Source of the DNA: Elusimicrobiota bacterium
GTDB lineage: Bacteria; Elusimicrobiota; Elusimicrobia; UBA1565; UBA9628
Direction: 5' to 3'
Assembly (NCBI GenBank): GCA_028865585.1
Contig: JAGWJU010000031.1
Coordinates: 1-9,593, forward strand
Length of the DNA stretch: 9,593 bases
Under the pieces are notes generated by a model that had not been told where the DNA came from, did no database searches, and worked only from the letters and a program-made list of their open reading frames with translations. Positions 1 through 5,838 of this stretch are shown here, piece by piece. Within the stretch, counting starts at the first letter, position 1. Every line of letters begins with the position of its first letter. A program made the position numbers and the translations under genes.

Positions 1-180
1 CAGGGCGGCGTCGAGGCCGCGCCAGGACGAAGGCGGCGCCGCTTGGATGACGGGCGCGGAGAGCGCTTTGAGGCCGGCGCGCTCGAGCGTCCGCGCGAGC
101 GCGCGGGTTTTTTCCGGGGCGCGGGCGAGAAAAACCAGGGGCCGCGCGGCGTCACGCGGGCGGATGGTCAGGCCGGGCAT
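1..180 (-). CDS. hemD: Uroporphyrinogen-III synthase (HemD), N-terminal part, cut by window edge
   Basis: Sixty codons are visible, starting at the ATG read leftward from position 180 and running off the left edge. The translation begins MPGLTIRPRDAARPLVFLAR and continues with a Lys/Arg-rich helix, then a Leu-Lys-Ala-Leu-Ser-Ala-Pro-Val-Ile-Gln segment and an Ala-Pro-Pro-Ser-Ser-Trp-Arg-Gly-Leu-Asp stretch. This matches the opening of the HemD fold, in which a first beta strand and an 'L...G......P.i.i.p' pattern precede 'l..al..l..yd'. HemD closes hydroxymethylbilane into uroporphyrinogen III in the cytoplasm, the branch point of haem, sirohaem and corrinoid synthesis. The gene follows the two L,D-transpeptidase genes after a gap of 44 bases and reads the same way. 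No Shine-Dalgarno sequence is visible. Only about a quarter of the protein is present and this family is weakly conserved, so the name is probable rather than certain. Confidence 0.6.
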   Translation of the reverse strand, partial: MPGLTIRPRDAARPLVFLARAPEKTRALARTLERAGLKALSAPVIQAAPPSSWRGLDAAL

Positions 181-186
181 GGGCTC

Positions 187-192
187 ATTTTA
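187..192 (-). promoter_or_regulatory. Possible -10 element in front of hemD
   Basis: Read leftward, this is TAAAAT, one base off the TATAAT consensus, and it ends six bases before the hemD ATG at 180. It is one of the few AT-rich stretches in a very GC-rich region. A transcript starting at the usual distance would begin at or next to the ATG, giving a leaderless message. I see no convincing -35 box at 16-18 bases upstream, so this is weak. Confidence 0.3.
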
Positions 193-224
193 CACAAGTC
201 TTCGCGCGGATCCGAAAAGCTGCG

Positions 225-1073
225 TCAACGGTGTCTTTGCAGCCGCCGCCGGGCGCGCGCGGCCGCGCGGCGCTTCTTCGGCTTTGCCGGCGTTTTCGGC
301 ACGGGCCGGTCCGCGATCCAGATTTTCTCTCCGATGAAGCTTTCCTTGTAAAGTCTCCGCGCCACGGGCCAGGAGAGCCCCAGGCAGTAATGGGGATAGG
401 CGGCGTGATCCTTTGGGCTCTTGGGCGGGCCGTGCAGGATGAGCGCGGAGTTGGTGAACATGACGAACTCGCCCAGGGCGTTGGCGCGCGCCGAGGTCCC
501 GACTTGGGGCGGCTGCCACTCCAGGTGGCCGTTGACCTCCTCGGACTTACCGCGCGACGGAGCGGCGTAGCGCTCCTTGGAGACGATGCGCACGATGCGC
601 GGCAGCGGCGCCGCCTCGCCTCCGAAGGCGCGCGGCGGGGAGTCGTGGATGGGATAGGTCTCCAGCGCCTGTCCCGATCGCATCACGGAAATCTTGCCCG
701 AGGCGGTGTCGATTTGCAGATAAGTGCTGAGCATCTCCCACTGCTTTTGCAGGATGCGCTCCTGCTCCTGAAGCTCGAAGCCGCTTTCGTAGAGCGCCTG
801 CCGCGAGCGGGTGAGGTTCAAGACCGCGGACTTTGCGTGGGAGAGCTCGTCTTTTTTCAAGTCGAGCAGGGACTGCTCATCGGCCAGCGCGTCCTGGGCG
901 TCGTCGAGATTTTGGCTCAGGGCTTGGACTTGGCGGCGGTTGGCCAGCGCCGAGGACTTGAGGCGCACGCGCAGGGCGTTGATGGCCGCCAGAAGGACGA
1001 TCGCCGCGGCGGCCGGAGCGAAGCGCCGCAGGCGGCCTGCGGAGGGTTCGGGCTTCGGATCTTCTTTATCCAT
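225..1073 (-). CDS. Membrane-anchored, diverged L,D-transpeptidase (YkuD)-like protein with basic tail
   Basis: The protein has 282 residues and starts at an ATG two bases after the stop of the preceding transpeptidase gene, so translation is probably coupled. The frame stays open far upstream, but that part overlaps the other gene and is not real. Residues 1-17 are charged and include an Arg-Leu-Arg-Arg cluster. Residues 18-36 form one hydrophobic helix. Residues 40-105 are heptad-like coiled coil rich in Gln, Asp, Glu and Leu. From about 110 a YkuD-like beta domain follows, with 'LILHG' (His214) and a motif 'PHYCLGLS' (His228, Cys230) where the family has SHGCVRLS. His and Cys are kept, but the Gly between them is Tyr and the Arg is Gly. 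The end 'LYKESFIGEKIWIA' matches the usual C-terminus. Residues 257-282 are a Lys/Arg-rich tail. Likely located in the periplasm or at the cell wall; activity is uncertain because the motif is altered. Confidence 0.75.
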   Translation of the reverse strand: MDKEDPKPEPSAGRLRRFAPAAAAIVLLAAINALRVRLKSSALANRRQVQALSQNLDDAQDALADEQSLLDLKKDELSHAKSAVLNLTRSRQALYESGFELQEQERILQKQWEMLSTYLQIDTASGKISVMRSGQALETYPIHDSPPRAFGGEAAPLPRIVRIVSKERYAAPSRGKSEEVNGHLEWQPPQVGTSARANALGEFVMFTNSALILHGPPKSPKDHAAYPHYCLGLSWPVARRLYKESFIGEKIWIADRPVPKTPAKPKKRRAAARARRRLQRHR

Positions 1074-1075
1074 GA

Positions 1076-1834
1076 TCACTCGATGATGAAGACCGGCGTG
1101 CCCACGGGCGCCGCGTCGTAGAGCTGCTTCAAGGGCGCCGCGCCCAGGTGCACGCACCCGTGCGAGGCCGGACGGCCCAGGGTTTTTTCGTCCTTGACGC
1201 CGTGGATGAGGTAGCCGTCGCCCAGGCTCAGCAGGTAGGCGCCCAGCTCTCCGGAGACGATGCGCTCGGGCGAGTCCGGCGGCGGGATGGGCTGGCCGTC
1301 CTCGACGTAGGCCCAGTCGGGCTTGCGCCACAAGGGGTTGGCGGCCTTGGCGAGCACGTGGAATTCGCCCAAAGGAGTCGTAAAGCGCCAGCGCCGCCCG
1401 GTTTTCTTGTCGACCAAAAGCTCGCCGCGGCCCACGGAGCAGTCGGCCTGCATGAGGATGCGAAAGCCCCGCTCCAGGTAGAGCTTCTCGGCCTTGGCGT
1501 CGACCACGACGTAGAGCCGCCCGCGCAGCCGGCCGGAGAGCTTGCGCCGCAGGGCCTCGACCTCTTCCGCGATGGCGCGCTGGGTGCGCAGGTAGCCCTT
1601 GTCCTTGGGCAGGAGGTTGGGCAGGCTCTGGAGAAACTTCATCTCCTGGGACTGGGCCTTGATTTGGCCGGACGCCTCGGCGCGCTCCCGGTTGACGCGC
1701 GAAAATTTCTCCGTCAGGACCGAGAGCTGCCCGCGGCTCTTTTGCAGGCGCGCGGACCATAAGGCGACGGCGACGGACTCGGCGGCGAACGCCGCCAGCC
1801 AAAGCCCCCACAGCACGCGCGCCGGATGTCTCAC
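1076..1834 (-). CDS. Membrane-anchored L,D-transpeptidase (YkuD family)
   Basis: The protein has about 252 residues from a GTG at 1834; a TTG at 1840 would add two. I prefer GTG because a promoter places the transcript start beside it. Residues 7-27 form a single membrane anchor and residues 29-100 a coiled coil. A YkuD domain covers about 105 to the end. It opens with 'LYVVVDAKAEKLYL', contains 'TTPLGEFHVL', the conserved 'YLIHG', and the catalytic motif SHGCVHLG with Cys at about 227 and His at about 225. It ends with 'PVGTPVFIIE'. The Arg normally after SHGCV is His here. The family cross-links meso-diaminopimelate residues of peptidoglycan or attaches proteins to it, outside the inner membrane. 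The next gene is a diverged paralogue with the same anchor, coiled coil and domain order, so the pair looks like a tandem duplication. The domain assignment is firm; the substrate is unknown. Confidence 0.88.
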   Translation of the reverse strand: MRHPARVLWGLWLAAFAAESVAVALWSARLQKSRGQLSVLTEKFSRVNRERAEASGQIKAQSQEMKFLQSLPNLLPKDKGYLRTQRAIAEEVEALRRKLSGRLRGRLYVVVDAKAEKLYLERGFRILMQADCSVGRGELLVDKKTGRRWRFTTPLGEFHVLAKAANPLWRKPDWAYVEDGQPIPPPDSPERIVSGELGAYLLSLGDGYLIHGVKDEKTLGRPASHGCVHLGAAPLKQLYDAAPVGTPVFIIE

Positions 1835-1842
1835 GCACAAAA

Positions 1843-1871
1843 ACGATAACCGGATTAGGCCCGCTCGTCAA
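1843..1871 (-). promoter_or_regulatory. Sigma-70-type promoter for the L,D-transpeptidase pair, probably leaderless
   Basis: Read leftward, TTGACG (1871-1866) is followed after exactly 17 bases by TATCGT (1848-1843). The expected transcript start, about seven bases further, falls within a base or two of the GTG at 1834, and no Shine-Dalgarno sequence exists between. This is back to back with the promoter of the PTS IIA gene. The -35 box matches 5 of 6 and the -10 box 4 of 6 positions. Confidence 0.5.
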
Positions 1872-1900
1872 GATCGAATTGCGGCGTCCGGCGGGATTAT

Positions 1901-1929
1901 TTGACAACCCCCAAGGCTTATGGGAAAAT
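1901..1929 (+). promoter_or_regulatory. Sigma-70-type promoter for the PTS IIA-def-fmt operon, probably leaderless
   Basis: A perfect TTGACA (1901-1906) is followed by a 17-base spacer and GAAAAT (1924-1929), which matches 4 of 6 positions of the -10 consensus. The expected start point is near 1936, which is the G of the GTG start codon itself. There is no ribosome binding site in between. The site lies in a locally AT-rich stretch between the divergent genes. Confidence 0.55.
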
Positions 1930-1935
1930 TCCTGC

Positions 1936-2436
1936 GTGAGCTTCGAGACCGGCAAGAAGTTGGAGGGCTTTCTCCCCGTCGCGCCGCTTTTGCGCGAGGA
2001 GAATATTTTTTCGGCTCCCGAGGGCGCGGACAAATGCGCGCTCATCCGCCTGGCGGTGGAAAATCTCTGCCGCACCCGCGGCCTGGCGCAGGAAAACTCC
2101 GTCATCGAAAAAATCCTCAACCGCGAAGACGGCATCTGCACCACGCTCGAGACCGGTTTGAGCCTGCCCCACGCGCGGCTTCAAGGGCTCGCCGCGCCCT
2201 GCGCCGGCATGATCCTGGTTCCCGGCGGCATCTCGGAGCCCCAGGAGCCGGAGACCGCCATCAAGCTGGTCTTCCTGTTCTTCTCGCCCGATGATCCGCG
2301 GTTTTTCGCCGAGCACTTGAAGATTTTGCGCAGCGCCGCGGCGCTCTTGCGCCCGCCCCTGCTTGAGTCCATCGCGTCCGCGGGCTCCGCGCGGGAGGCC
2401 TTGGCGCGGCTCAAGGCCGCGGAGGAGGCGCGCTGA
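1936..2436 (+). CDS. ptsN: PTS IIA domain protein (PtsN/fructose type)
   Basis: The protein has 166 residues from a GTG at 1936. An upstream TTG at 1879 is in frame but lies before the promoter. It is a single EIIA domain of the mannitol/fructose/Ntr class. After a short lead comes 'ADKCALIRLAVENL' and then the motif 'TTLETGLSLPHARLQGL', where His79 aligns with the phosphorylated His of the family (usually G-I-A-[IV]-P-H). A later 'KLVFLFFSPDDPRFFAEHLKIL' segment matches the 'v..lf.L..p......HL..La.la' block. Such proteins accept phosphate from HPr; orphan members mostly regulate (potassium, nitrogen or carbon control) and do not transport sugar. No EIIB, EIIC or HPr gene lies in the window, so a regulatory role is the better guess. 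The stop overlaps the def start (TGATG). Whether it is PtsN proper or a lone fructose-type IIA cannot be decided here. Confidence 0.85.
   Translation: MSFETGKKLEGFLPVAPLLREENIFSAPEGADKCALIRLAVENLCRTRGLAQENSVIEKILNREDGICTTLETGLSLPHARLQGLAAPCAGMILVPGGISEPQEPETAIKLVFLFFSPDDPRFFAEHLKILRSAAALLRPPLLESIASAGSAREALARLKAAEEAR
2421..2428 (+). promoter_or_regulatory. Strong ribosome binding site for def inside the PTS IIA gene
   Basis: GGAGGAGG ends seven bases before the def ATG at 2436. It lies in the last codons of the preceding gene and sets the def start. It contrasts with the upstream gene, which has no such site. Confidence 0.7.
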
Positions 2437-2948
2437 TGCCCGTCTTGCGCATCACCAAGCACGGCGAGAAGGTCTTAAAGACCGTCTCCAAGCCCGTCGA
2501 TTGCCAGGCCATCCGCCCCGAGCTGCCCGGTCTTCTGCGCTCGATGTGGGCCACCATGCGGGCCGCGCGCGGCGTGGGCTTGGCCGCGCCGCAAATCGGC
2601 CTCAACATCCGCCTGGCCGTCATCGATGTCAGGCCCGGCGGCAAGTCCCAGCGCCTGGTGCTCATCAACCCCGAGATCGTGCAGGCCGCGGGCGAGCAGG
2701 ACGAGGAGGAAGGCTGCCTCTCCGCGCCCGGCGTTTACGCCAAGGTCAAGCGCGCGGCCAAGGTCCGCGTGCGCGCGCAAGACGCCCGCGGCGAAACTTG
2801 GGAGATGACCGGCGAGGGCCTCCTGGCCCGCGCCTTCCAGCACGAGATCGATCACCTGGACGGCAAGCTCTTTCTGGACCGCCTGCCCTTCGCCGACAAG
2901 CTCAAGGTCCTCTCCATCGTCAAGGACCTGCGGAAAACCTGGTCCTGA
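2436..2948 (+). CDS. def: Peptide deformylase
   Basis: The protein has 170 residues, the usual length for a bacterial type 1 enzyme. All three signature motifs are present in order: GVGLAAPQIG (46-55), EEGCLS (91-96, metal ligand Cys94) and QHEIDHLDG (135-143, metal ligands His136 and His140 with catalytic Glu137). It removes the formyl group from the N-terminal methionine of new proteins at the ribosome exit, using a bound divalent metal. The ATG overlaps the stop of the PTS IIA gene by one base and has a good ribosome binding site. It is followed after 22 bases by fmt, the enzyme that adds the formyl group; this pairing is very common in bacteria. Nothing in the motifs is altered. Confidence 0.97.
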   Translation: MPVLRITKHGEKVLKTVSKPVDCQAIRPELPGLLRSMWATMRAARGVGLAAPQIGLNIRLAVIDVRPGGKSQRLVLINPEIVQAAGEQDEEEGCLSAPGVYAKVKRAAKVRVRAQDARGETWEMTGEGLLARAFQHEIDHLDGKLFLDRLPFADKLKVLSIVKDLRKTWS

Positions 2949-2970
2949 GCGCCGGTTTCCGCCGAGCATC

Positions 2971-3918
2971 ATGAAGATCGTCTTCTTCGGAACGCCCGCT
3001 CCCGCCGTTCCCTTTCTGGAGCTTCTGGCATCTGAGAAAGGGCGCGTCGCCGCGGTCGTGACGCAGCCGGACAGGCCGGCGGGGCGCGGACTTGAGGCGC
3101 GGCCCTCCCCCGTCAAGGCGCGGGCCTTGGGGCTCGGCATCGCCGTTTTAAATCCGGAGCGGCCTTCGTTGATCGCCGCGGACTTGAAGGCCTTGGGCGC
3201 GGACTTGGCCGTGGTCGTGGCCTATGGGAGAATCCTTAAAGAAGACGTGCTCGGCGCCTTTCGCCTGGGGTGCCTTAACGTCCATTTCTCGCTTCTCCCC
3301 CGCCTGCGCGGCGCGGCTCCGGTCCAGTGGGCCTTGGCGCGCGGGGAGGCCAAGACGGGCGTGACCCTGTTCTGGCTCGACGAGGGCATGGACACCGGGC
3401 CGATTTTCTCCCAAATAGAAACGCCGATCGGGCCGGAGGAAAACGCGGCGGAGCTTCTGGAGCGCCTGACGAACCTCGGCCTGGGCTCGGTGCGCGAGGC
3501 CCTGGCGGATTTGGAGCGCGGCGGCGCGCGCCGGGAGCCGCAAAAAGGCGAGGCGAGCCTGGCGCCGCTCTTGCGCAAGGAGGACGGCCGCTTTTCCTTC
3601 GACGAGACGGCGCGGGCCGTCCACGGCAAGGTGCGGGGGTTCTGCCTCTGGCCCCGGGCCTTCGTGGTGCTGCGCCTGCCCAAGGGCGAGACGAAGCTCT
3701 CCGTCCTGAGCGCGGGGCTCGAGGAAAACTCGCCCAAGGCGGGCCCGCCCGGCGCCATCGCGCGCGTTGGACGGGACGGGGGCGTTTTGATACAATGCCG
3801 TGACGCTTGCTTGTGGCTCCGCACCGTCTGCCCGGAAGGGAAAAAACCGCTGGCCGCGGCCGAGTTCTTGAACGGCTTGCGCCTCAAGGCGGGCGACGCG
3901 CTGCCCTTCCAGGCTTGA
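2971..3918 (+). CDS. fmt: Methionyl-tRNA formyltransferase
   Basis: The protein has 315 residues, the normal length. The N-terminal Rossmann-type domain begins MKIVFFGTPAPAVPFLELL and carries the 10-formyltetrahydrofolate site: Asn103, His105 and the SLLPRLRGAAP loop (107-117), with the catalytic Asp141 in 'DEGMDTGPI'. The usual Ala after NVH is Phe (NVHFSLLP). The C-terminal domain (about 205-315) is the OB-like tRNA-binding part, with the expected 'F.......F...RGF..WP.A' pattern near 'VRGFCLWPRAF'. It formylates initiator Met-tRNA in the cytoplasm. The ATG at 2971 has no clear Shine-Dalgarno sequence, so translation probably follows from def. The next gene starts four bases after its stop. 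Confidence 0.97.
   Translation: MKIVFFGTPAPAVPFLELLASEKGRVAAVVTQPDRPAGRGLEARPSPVKARALGLGIAVLNPERPSLIAADLKALGADLAVVVAYGRILKEDVLGAFRLGCLNVHFSLLPRLRGAAPVQWALARGEAKTGVTLFWLDEGMDTGPIFSQIETPIGPEENAAELLERLTNLGLGSVREALADLERGGARREPQKGEASLAPLLRKEDGRFSFDETARAVHGKVRGFCLWPRAFVVLRLPKGETKLSVLSAGLEENSPKAGPPGAIARVGRDGGVLIQCRDACLWLRTVCPEGKKPLAAAEFLNGLRLKAGDALPFQA
3767..3796 (+). promoter_or_regulatory. Possible internal promoter near the end of fmt
   Basis: TTGGAC (3767-3772), an 18-base spacer and TACAAT (3791-3796), preceded by TG at the extended -10 position (3788-3789), lie inside the fmt coding region. It would start transcripts about 120 bases before the PASTA gene and so could drive PASTA and rpe separately from def and fmt. 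The AT-rich patch stands out against the GC-rich coding sequence. Chance cannot be excluded. Confidence 0.35.
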
Positions 3919-3922
3919 AACC

Positions 3923-4894
3923 ATGAAATTTTTCGACCGGGAAGCCGGCACCGTCGAGGTTCTCTTTTTGCTGGCGGTCCTCGTCGTCGTGGGCGCCTAC
4001 GGCCTCGACTGGGCCATCGGCGCCGCCGTCCACAGCCGCAAACCCCGGGCCGTGCCCGATTTGAAGGGGCACTCCGTTTCCGACGCCCTGCAGACGCTTT
4101 CCTCCCTGGATTTGGGCCTGCGCGAGAAGAGCATGGAATTCGACTCGTCGGTCCCCATCGGCTCCATCCTGCGCCAGGACCCGGCGGCCGACTCCATCGT
4201 GCGCGAGGGCAAGATCATCAACGTGGTCATCAGCGAGGGCGGCCAGGCCGAAATCGCGCCGAGCCTCGCCGGGCTGCCCCTGCGCAACGCCGAGATGCTT
4301 CTGCGCGAGAACGAGCTGGGCCTGGGCGAGGTGCAGCAAGCCTATTCCCTGCGCTTCGACAAGGGGCTGGTCATGGCGCAGGATCCCAAGGAGGGCGCCA
4401 GCGTCGAGAAGAACTCGCTGGTCAACGTGACCTTGTCCGCGGGCATGCCCCCGGTGGGCGTCATCCTGATGCCGGACTTCAACCGCAAGAACGTCGCGCA
4501 GGCGCAGATTTGGGGCGAGAAAGACGGCGTCGCCGTCTCCATCAGCTCCGACCCCGACTCGCTTTTTCCCTACGGCGTGGTGCTGACCCAGACGCCGGGC
4601 CCGGACACCGTGCTGCAGGGCGGCGCCACGGTCTCCTTCGTCATCAGCGGCCACGTCGGCGGCGCGCCCTTGAGCCGCGGCATGCGCCTGTTCTCCTACC
4701 GGATTCCCAAGGGCGGCGCGGCGGAAAGCCTTTTGCGCGTGGTCGTGGAGGACAAGTACGGCGAGCGCGAGGTCTTCAACGGCCTGCGCCGCTCCGGGGA
4801 GCGCGTCGCCGTCCCCATCGAGGAGCCCGCCGGAGCCTCGGTTCATGTTAAAATATTCCTCAACGGAATCCTGGTCGAGGAGCGGGACCTTTAG
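3923..4894 (+). CDS. Membrane-anchored protein with three PASTA domains and no kinase
   Basis: The protein has 323 residues. A short acidic/basic lead is followed by one membrane helix (about 13-34). Three PASTA repeats then follow at about 43-106, 109-174 and 179-243, each with the pattern 'P.l.g.....A...l...gL', a 'G.v..Q.P..g..v..g..v.v.vS.G' second half, and clear marks such as 'ILRQDPAADSIVREG', 'VMAQDPKEGASVEKNS' and 'VLTQTPGPDTVLQGGA'. Residues 250-323 form a small beta-rich domain that resembles in pattern the Ig-like end of PrkC. PASTA repeats bind muropeptides or beta-lactam-like ligands, usually on Ser/Thr kinases or class A penicillin-binding proteins; neither partner domain is present. 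It lies between fmt and rpe, where Bacillus-type genomes carry prkC. The orientation would put the repeats outside the inner membrane. It might sense or scaffold peptidoglycan; the true role is unknown. Confidence 0.85.
   Translation: MKFFDREAGTVEVLFLLAVLVVVGAYGLDWAIGAAVHSRKPRAVPDLKGHSVSDALQTLSSLDLGLREKSMEFDSSVPIGSILRQDPAADSIVREGKIINVVISEGGQAEIAPSLAGLPLRNAEMLLRENELGLGEVQQAYSLRFDKGLVMAQDPKEGASVEKNSLVNVTLSAGMPPVGVILMPDFNRKNVAQAQIWGEKDGVAVSISSDPDSLFPYGVVLTQTPGPDTVLQGGATVSFVISGHVGGAPLSRGMRLFSYRIPKGGAAESLLRVVVEDKYGEREVFNGLRRSGERVAVPIEEPAGASVHVKIFLNGILVEERDL
4846..4854 (+). promoter_or_regulatory. Possible extended -10 element before rpe
   Basis: TG-T-TAAAAT lies near the 3' end of the PASTA gene, about 40 bases before the rpe GTG. 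The extended -10 form can work without a -35 box, and none is seen at the right distance (the sequence there is all G and C). Only weak support. Confidence 0.25.
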
Positions 4895-4895
4895 G

Positions 4896-5579
4896 GTGGC
4901 CAGGCCCGAGACCGTCGTCGTCCCGTCCCTCCTGGCCGCGGACTTCGCGCGCTTCGGCGAGTGCATCGACGCGGTCAAGGCCGCGGGCTGCTCCTGGGTC
5001 TCCGTGGACGTGATGGACGGGCATTTCGTCCCCAATTTGAGCTTCGGCCCGGACCACGTGCGCATGGCCAAGGCGCGCGGCGTGACCGTGGACGCGCACC
5101 TGATGGTGGCCAACCCCGAGCGCGTCGCGCCATGGTTCGTCAAGGCCGGGGCCGACGTCGTGACGGTGCATTGGGAAGCGTGCCGGGACGCCGCGGGGCT
5201 CTTGCGCGAGATTCGCCGCCTGGGCGCCAAGGCGGGCATCGCTCTCAAGCCCGCGACGCCCGCGCAGGACGCGGCCGGCCTTGTCTCGGACGCGGATTAC
5301 GTGCTGGTGATGACGGTGGAGCCGGGCTTCGGCGGGGCCAAGTTCATGCCGGAGATGCTCTCGAAGGTTGAATTTTTCCGCAAGGCCGTGGACAAGTCCG
5401 GCGCCGCCTGCCGCGTGGCGGTCGACGGAGGAATCACGGTCGAGACCGCGCCGCGCGCGGCCGCGGCGGGCGCGGACTGCCTGGTCGCGGGCAGCGCCGT
5501 TTTCGGCGCGGCGGATCCGGCCCGGGCTTATCAGGCCCTGGTCCGAAGCTCCGCCGCAGTGGAATCAAGAGGAGGATAG
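4896..5579 (+). CDS. rpe: Ribulose-phosphate 3-epimerase
   Basis: The protein has 227 residues from the GTG at 4896, one base after the PASTA stop; an earlier ATG at 4845 would overlap the PASTA gene and add residues the family lacks. It is a TIM barrel with the family blocks 'VPSLLAADF' (9-17), 'VDVMDGHFVPNLSFGP' (37-52), 'DAHLMV' (66-71), 'LVMTVEPGFGGAKFMPEML' (137-155), 'VAVDGGI' (174-180) and 'VAGSAVFGA' near the end. It interconverts ribulose 5-phosphate and xylulose 5-phosphate in the pentose phosphate pathway, using a metal held by two His and two Asp. Here Asp38, His68 and Asp177 are in place, but the first His (the H in 'H-x-D-V-M-D') is Ser36. The stop is four bases before rpsP, and the rpsP ribosome binding site lies in its last codons. 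Confidence 0.93.
   Translation: MARPETVVVPSLLAADFARFGECIDAVKAAGCSWVSVDVMDGHFVPNLSFGPDHVRMAKARGVTVDAHLMVANPERVAPWFVKAGADVVTVHWEACRDAAGLLREIRRLGAKAGIALKPATPAQDAAGLVSDADYVLVMTVEPGFGGAKFMPEMLSKVEFFRKAVDKSGAACRVAVDGGITVETAPRAAAAGADCLVAGSAVFGAADPARAYQALVRSSAAVESRGG
5568..5575 (+). promoter_or_regulatory. Strong ribosome binding site for rpsP
   Basis: AGAGGAGG ends eight bases before the rpsP ATG at 5584 and lies inside the last codons of rpe. It decides the rpsP start, since the frame is open for 72 codons further upstream. Confidence 0.75.
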
Positions 5580-5583
5580 TCTT

Positions 5584-5838
5584 ATGGCAGTCGTGCTGAG
5601 ATTGCAGAGAACGGGCAAGCCCAAGCAGGCGTATTACCGCGTCGTCGCCATCGAGAAGGCGCGCGGGGCCCACGGGCGGCCCATCGAGATCCTGGGATCC
5701 TACGATCCCCGGGCCGAGAACGAGGCGAAGAAGATGACCGTGGACCAGGAGCGCGTCGCGTACTGGATGAAGAACGGCGCGAAGCCCTCAGAGACCTTGG
5801 GGCATCTCATCGCCGCGCAGGCCAAGGCCGCGAAATGA
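5584..5838 (+). CDS. rpsP: 30S ribosomal protein S16
   Basis: The protein has 84 residues, the usual size of bS16. It begins MAVVLRLQRTGKPKQAYYRV, the standard S16 opening with the conserved 'R.G.K..P.YRiV' pattern, and continues with 'GRPIEILGSYDPR' and 'RVAYWMKNGAKPSETL', both family marks. The protein binds 16S rRNA in the body of the small subunit and is needed for its assembly. The open frame runs further upstream, but the strong ribosome binding site and homology fix the ATG at 5584. It opens the ribosome/tRNA cluster rpsP-khpA-trmD-rplS, here joined tightly to rpe, and its stop overlaps the khpA start (ATGA). Confidence 0.97.
   Translation: MAVVLRLQRTGKPKQAYYRVVAIEKARGAHGRPIEILGSYDPRAENEAKKMTVDQERVAYWMKNGAKPSETLGHLIAAQAKAAK

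Noticed and set aside
231..1121. Rightward open frame (296 codons) opposite the second L,D-transpeptidase
   Set aside because: Antisense to a gene with clear domain structure, with Leu/Arg/Gly-biased composition typical of a GC shadow.
1074..2144. In-frame upstream extension of the second L,D-transpeptidase to a 639-residue protein
   Set aside because: The extension overlaps the first transpeptidase gene in another frame, is rich in Arg/Ala/Pro without motifs, and lacks family similarity. The ATG at 1073 directly follows the upstream stop.
4845..4895. ATG at 4845 as the start of rpe
   Set aside because: It would overlap the PASTA gene by 50 bases and add 17 residues not seen in the family. 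The GTG at 4896 gives the normal N-terminus.
3884..5248. Long leftward open frame (454 codons) opposite the PASTA and rpe genes
   Set aside because: It is antisense to two well-supported genes. Its composition is what GC-rich codon positions produce on the opposite strand, and no motif is seen.
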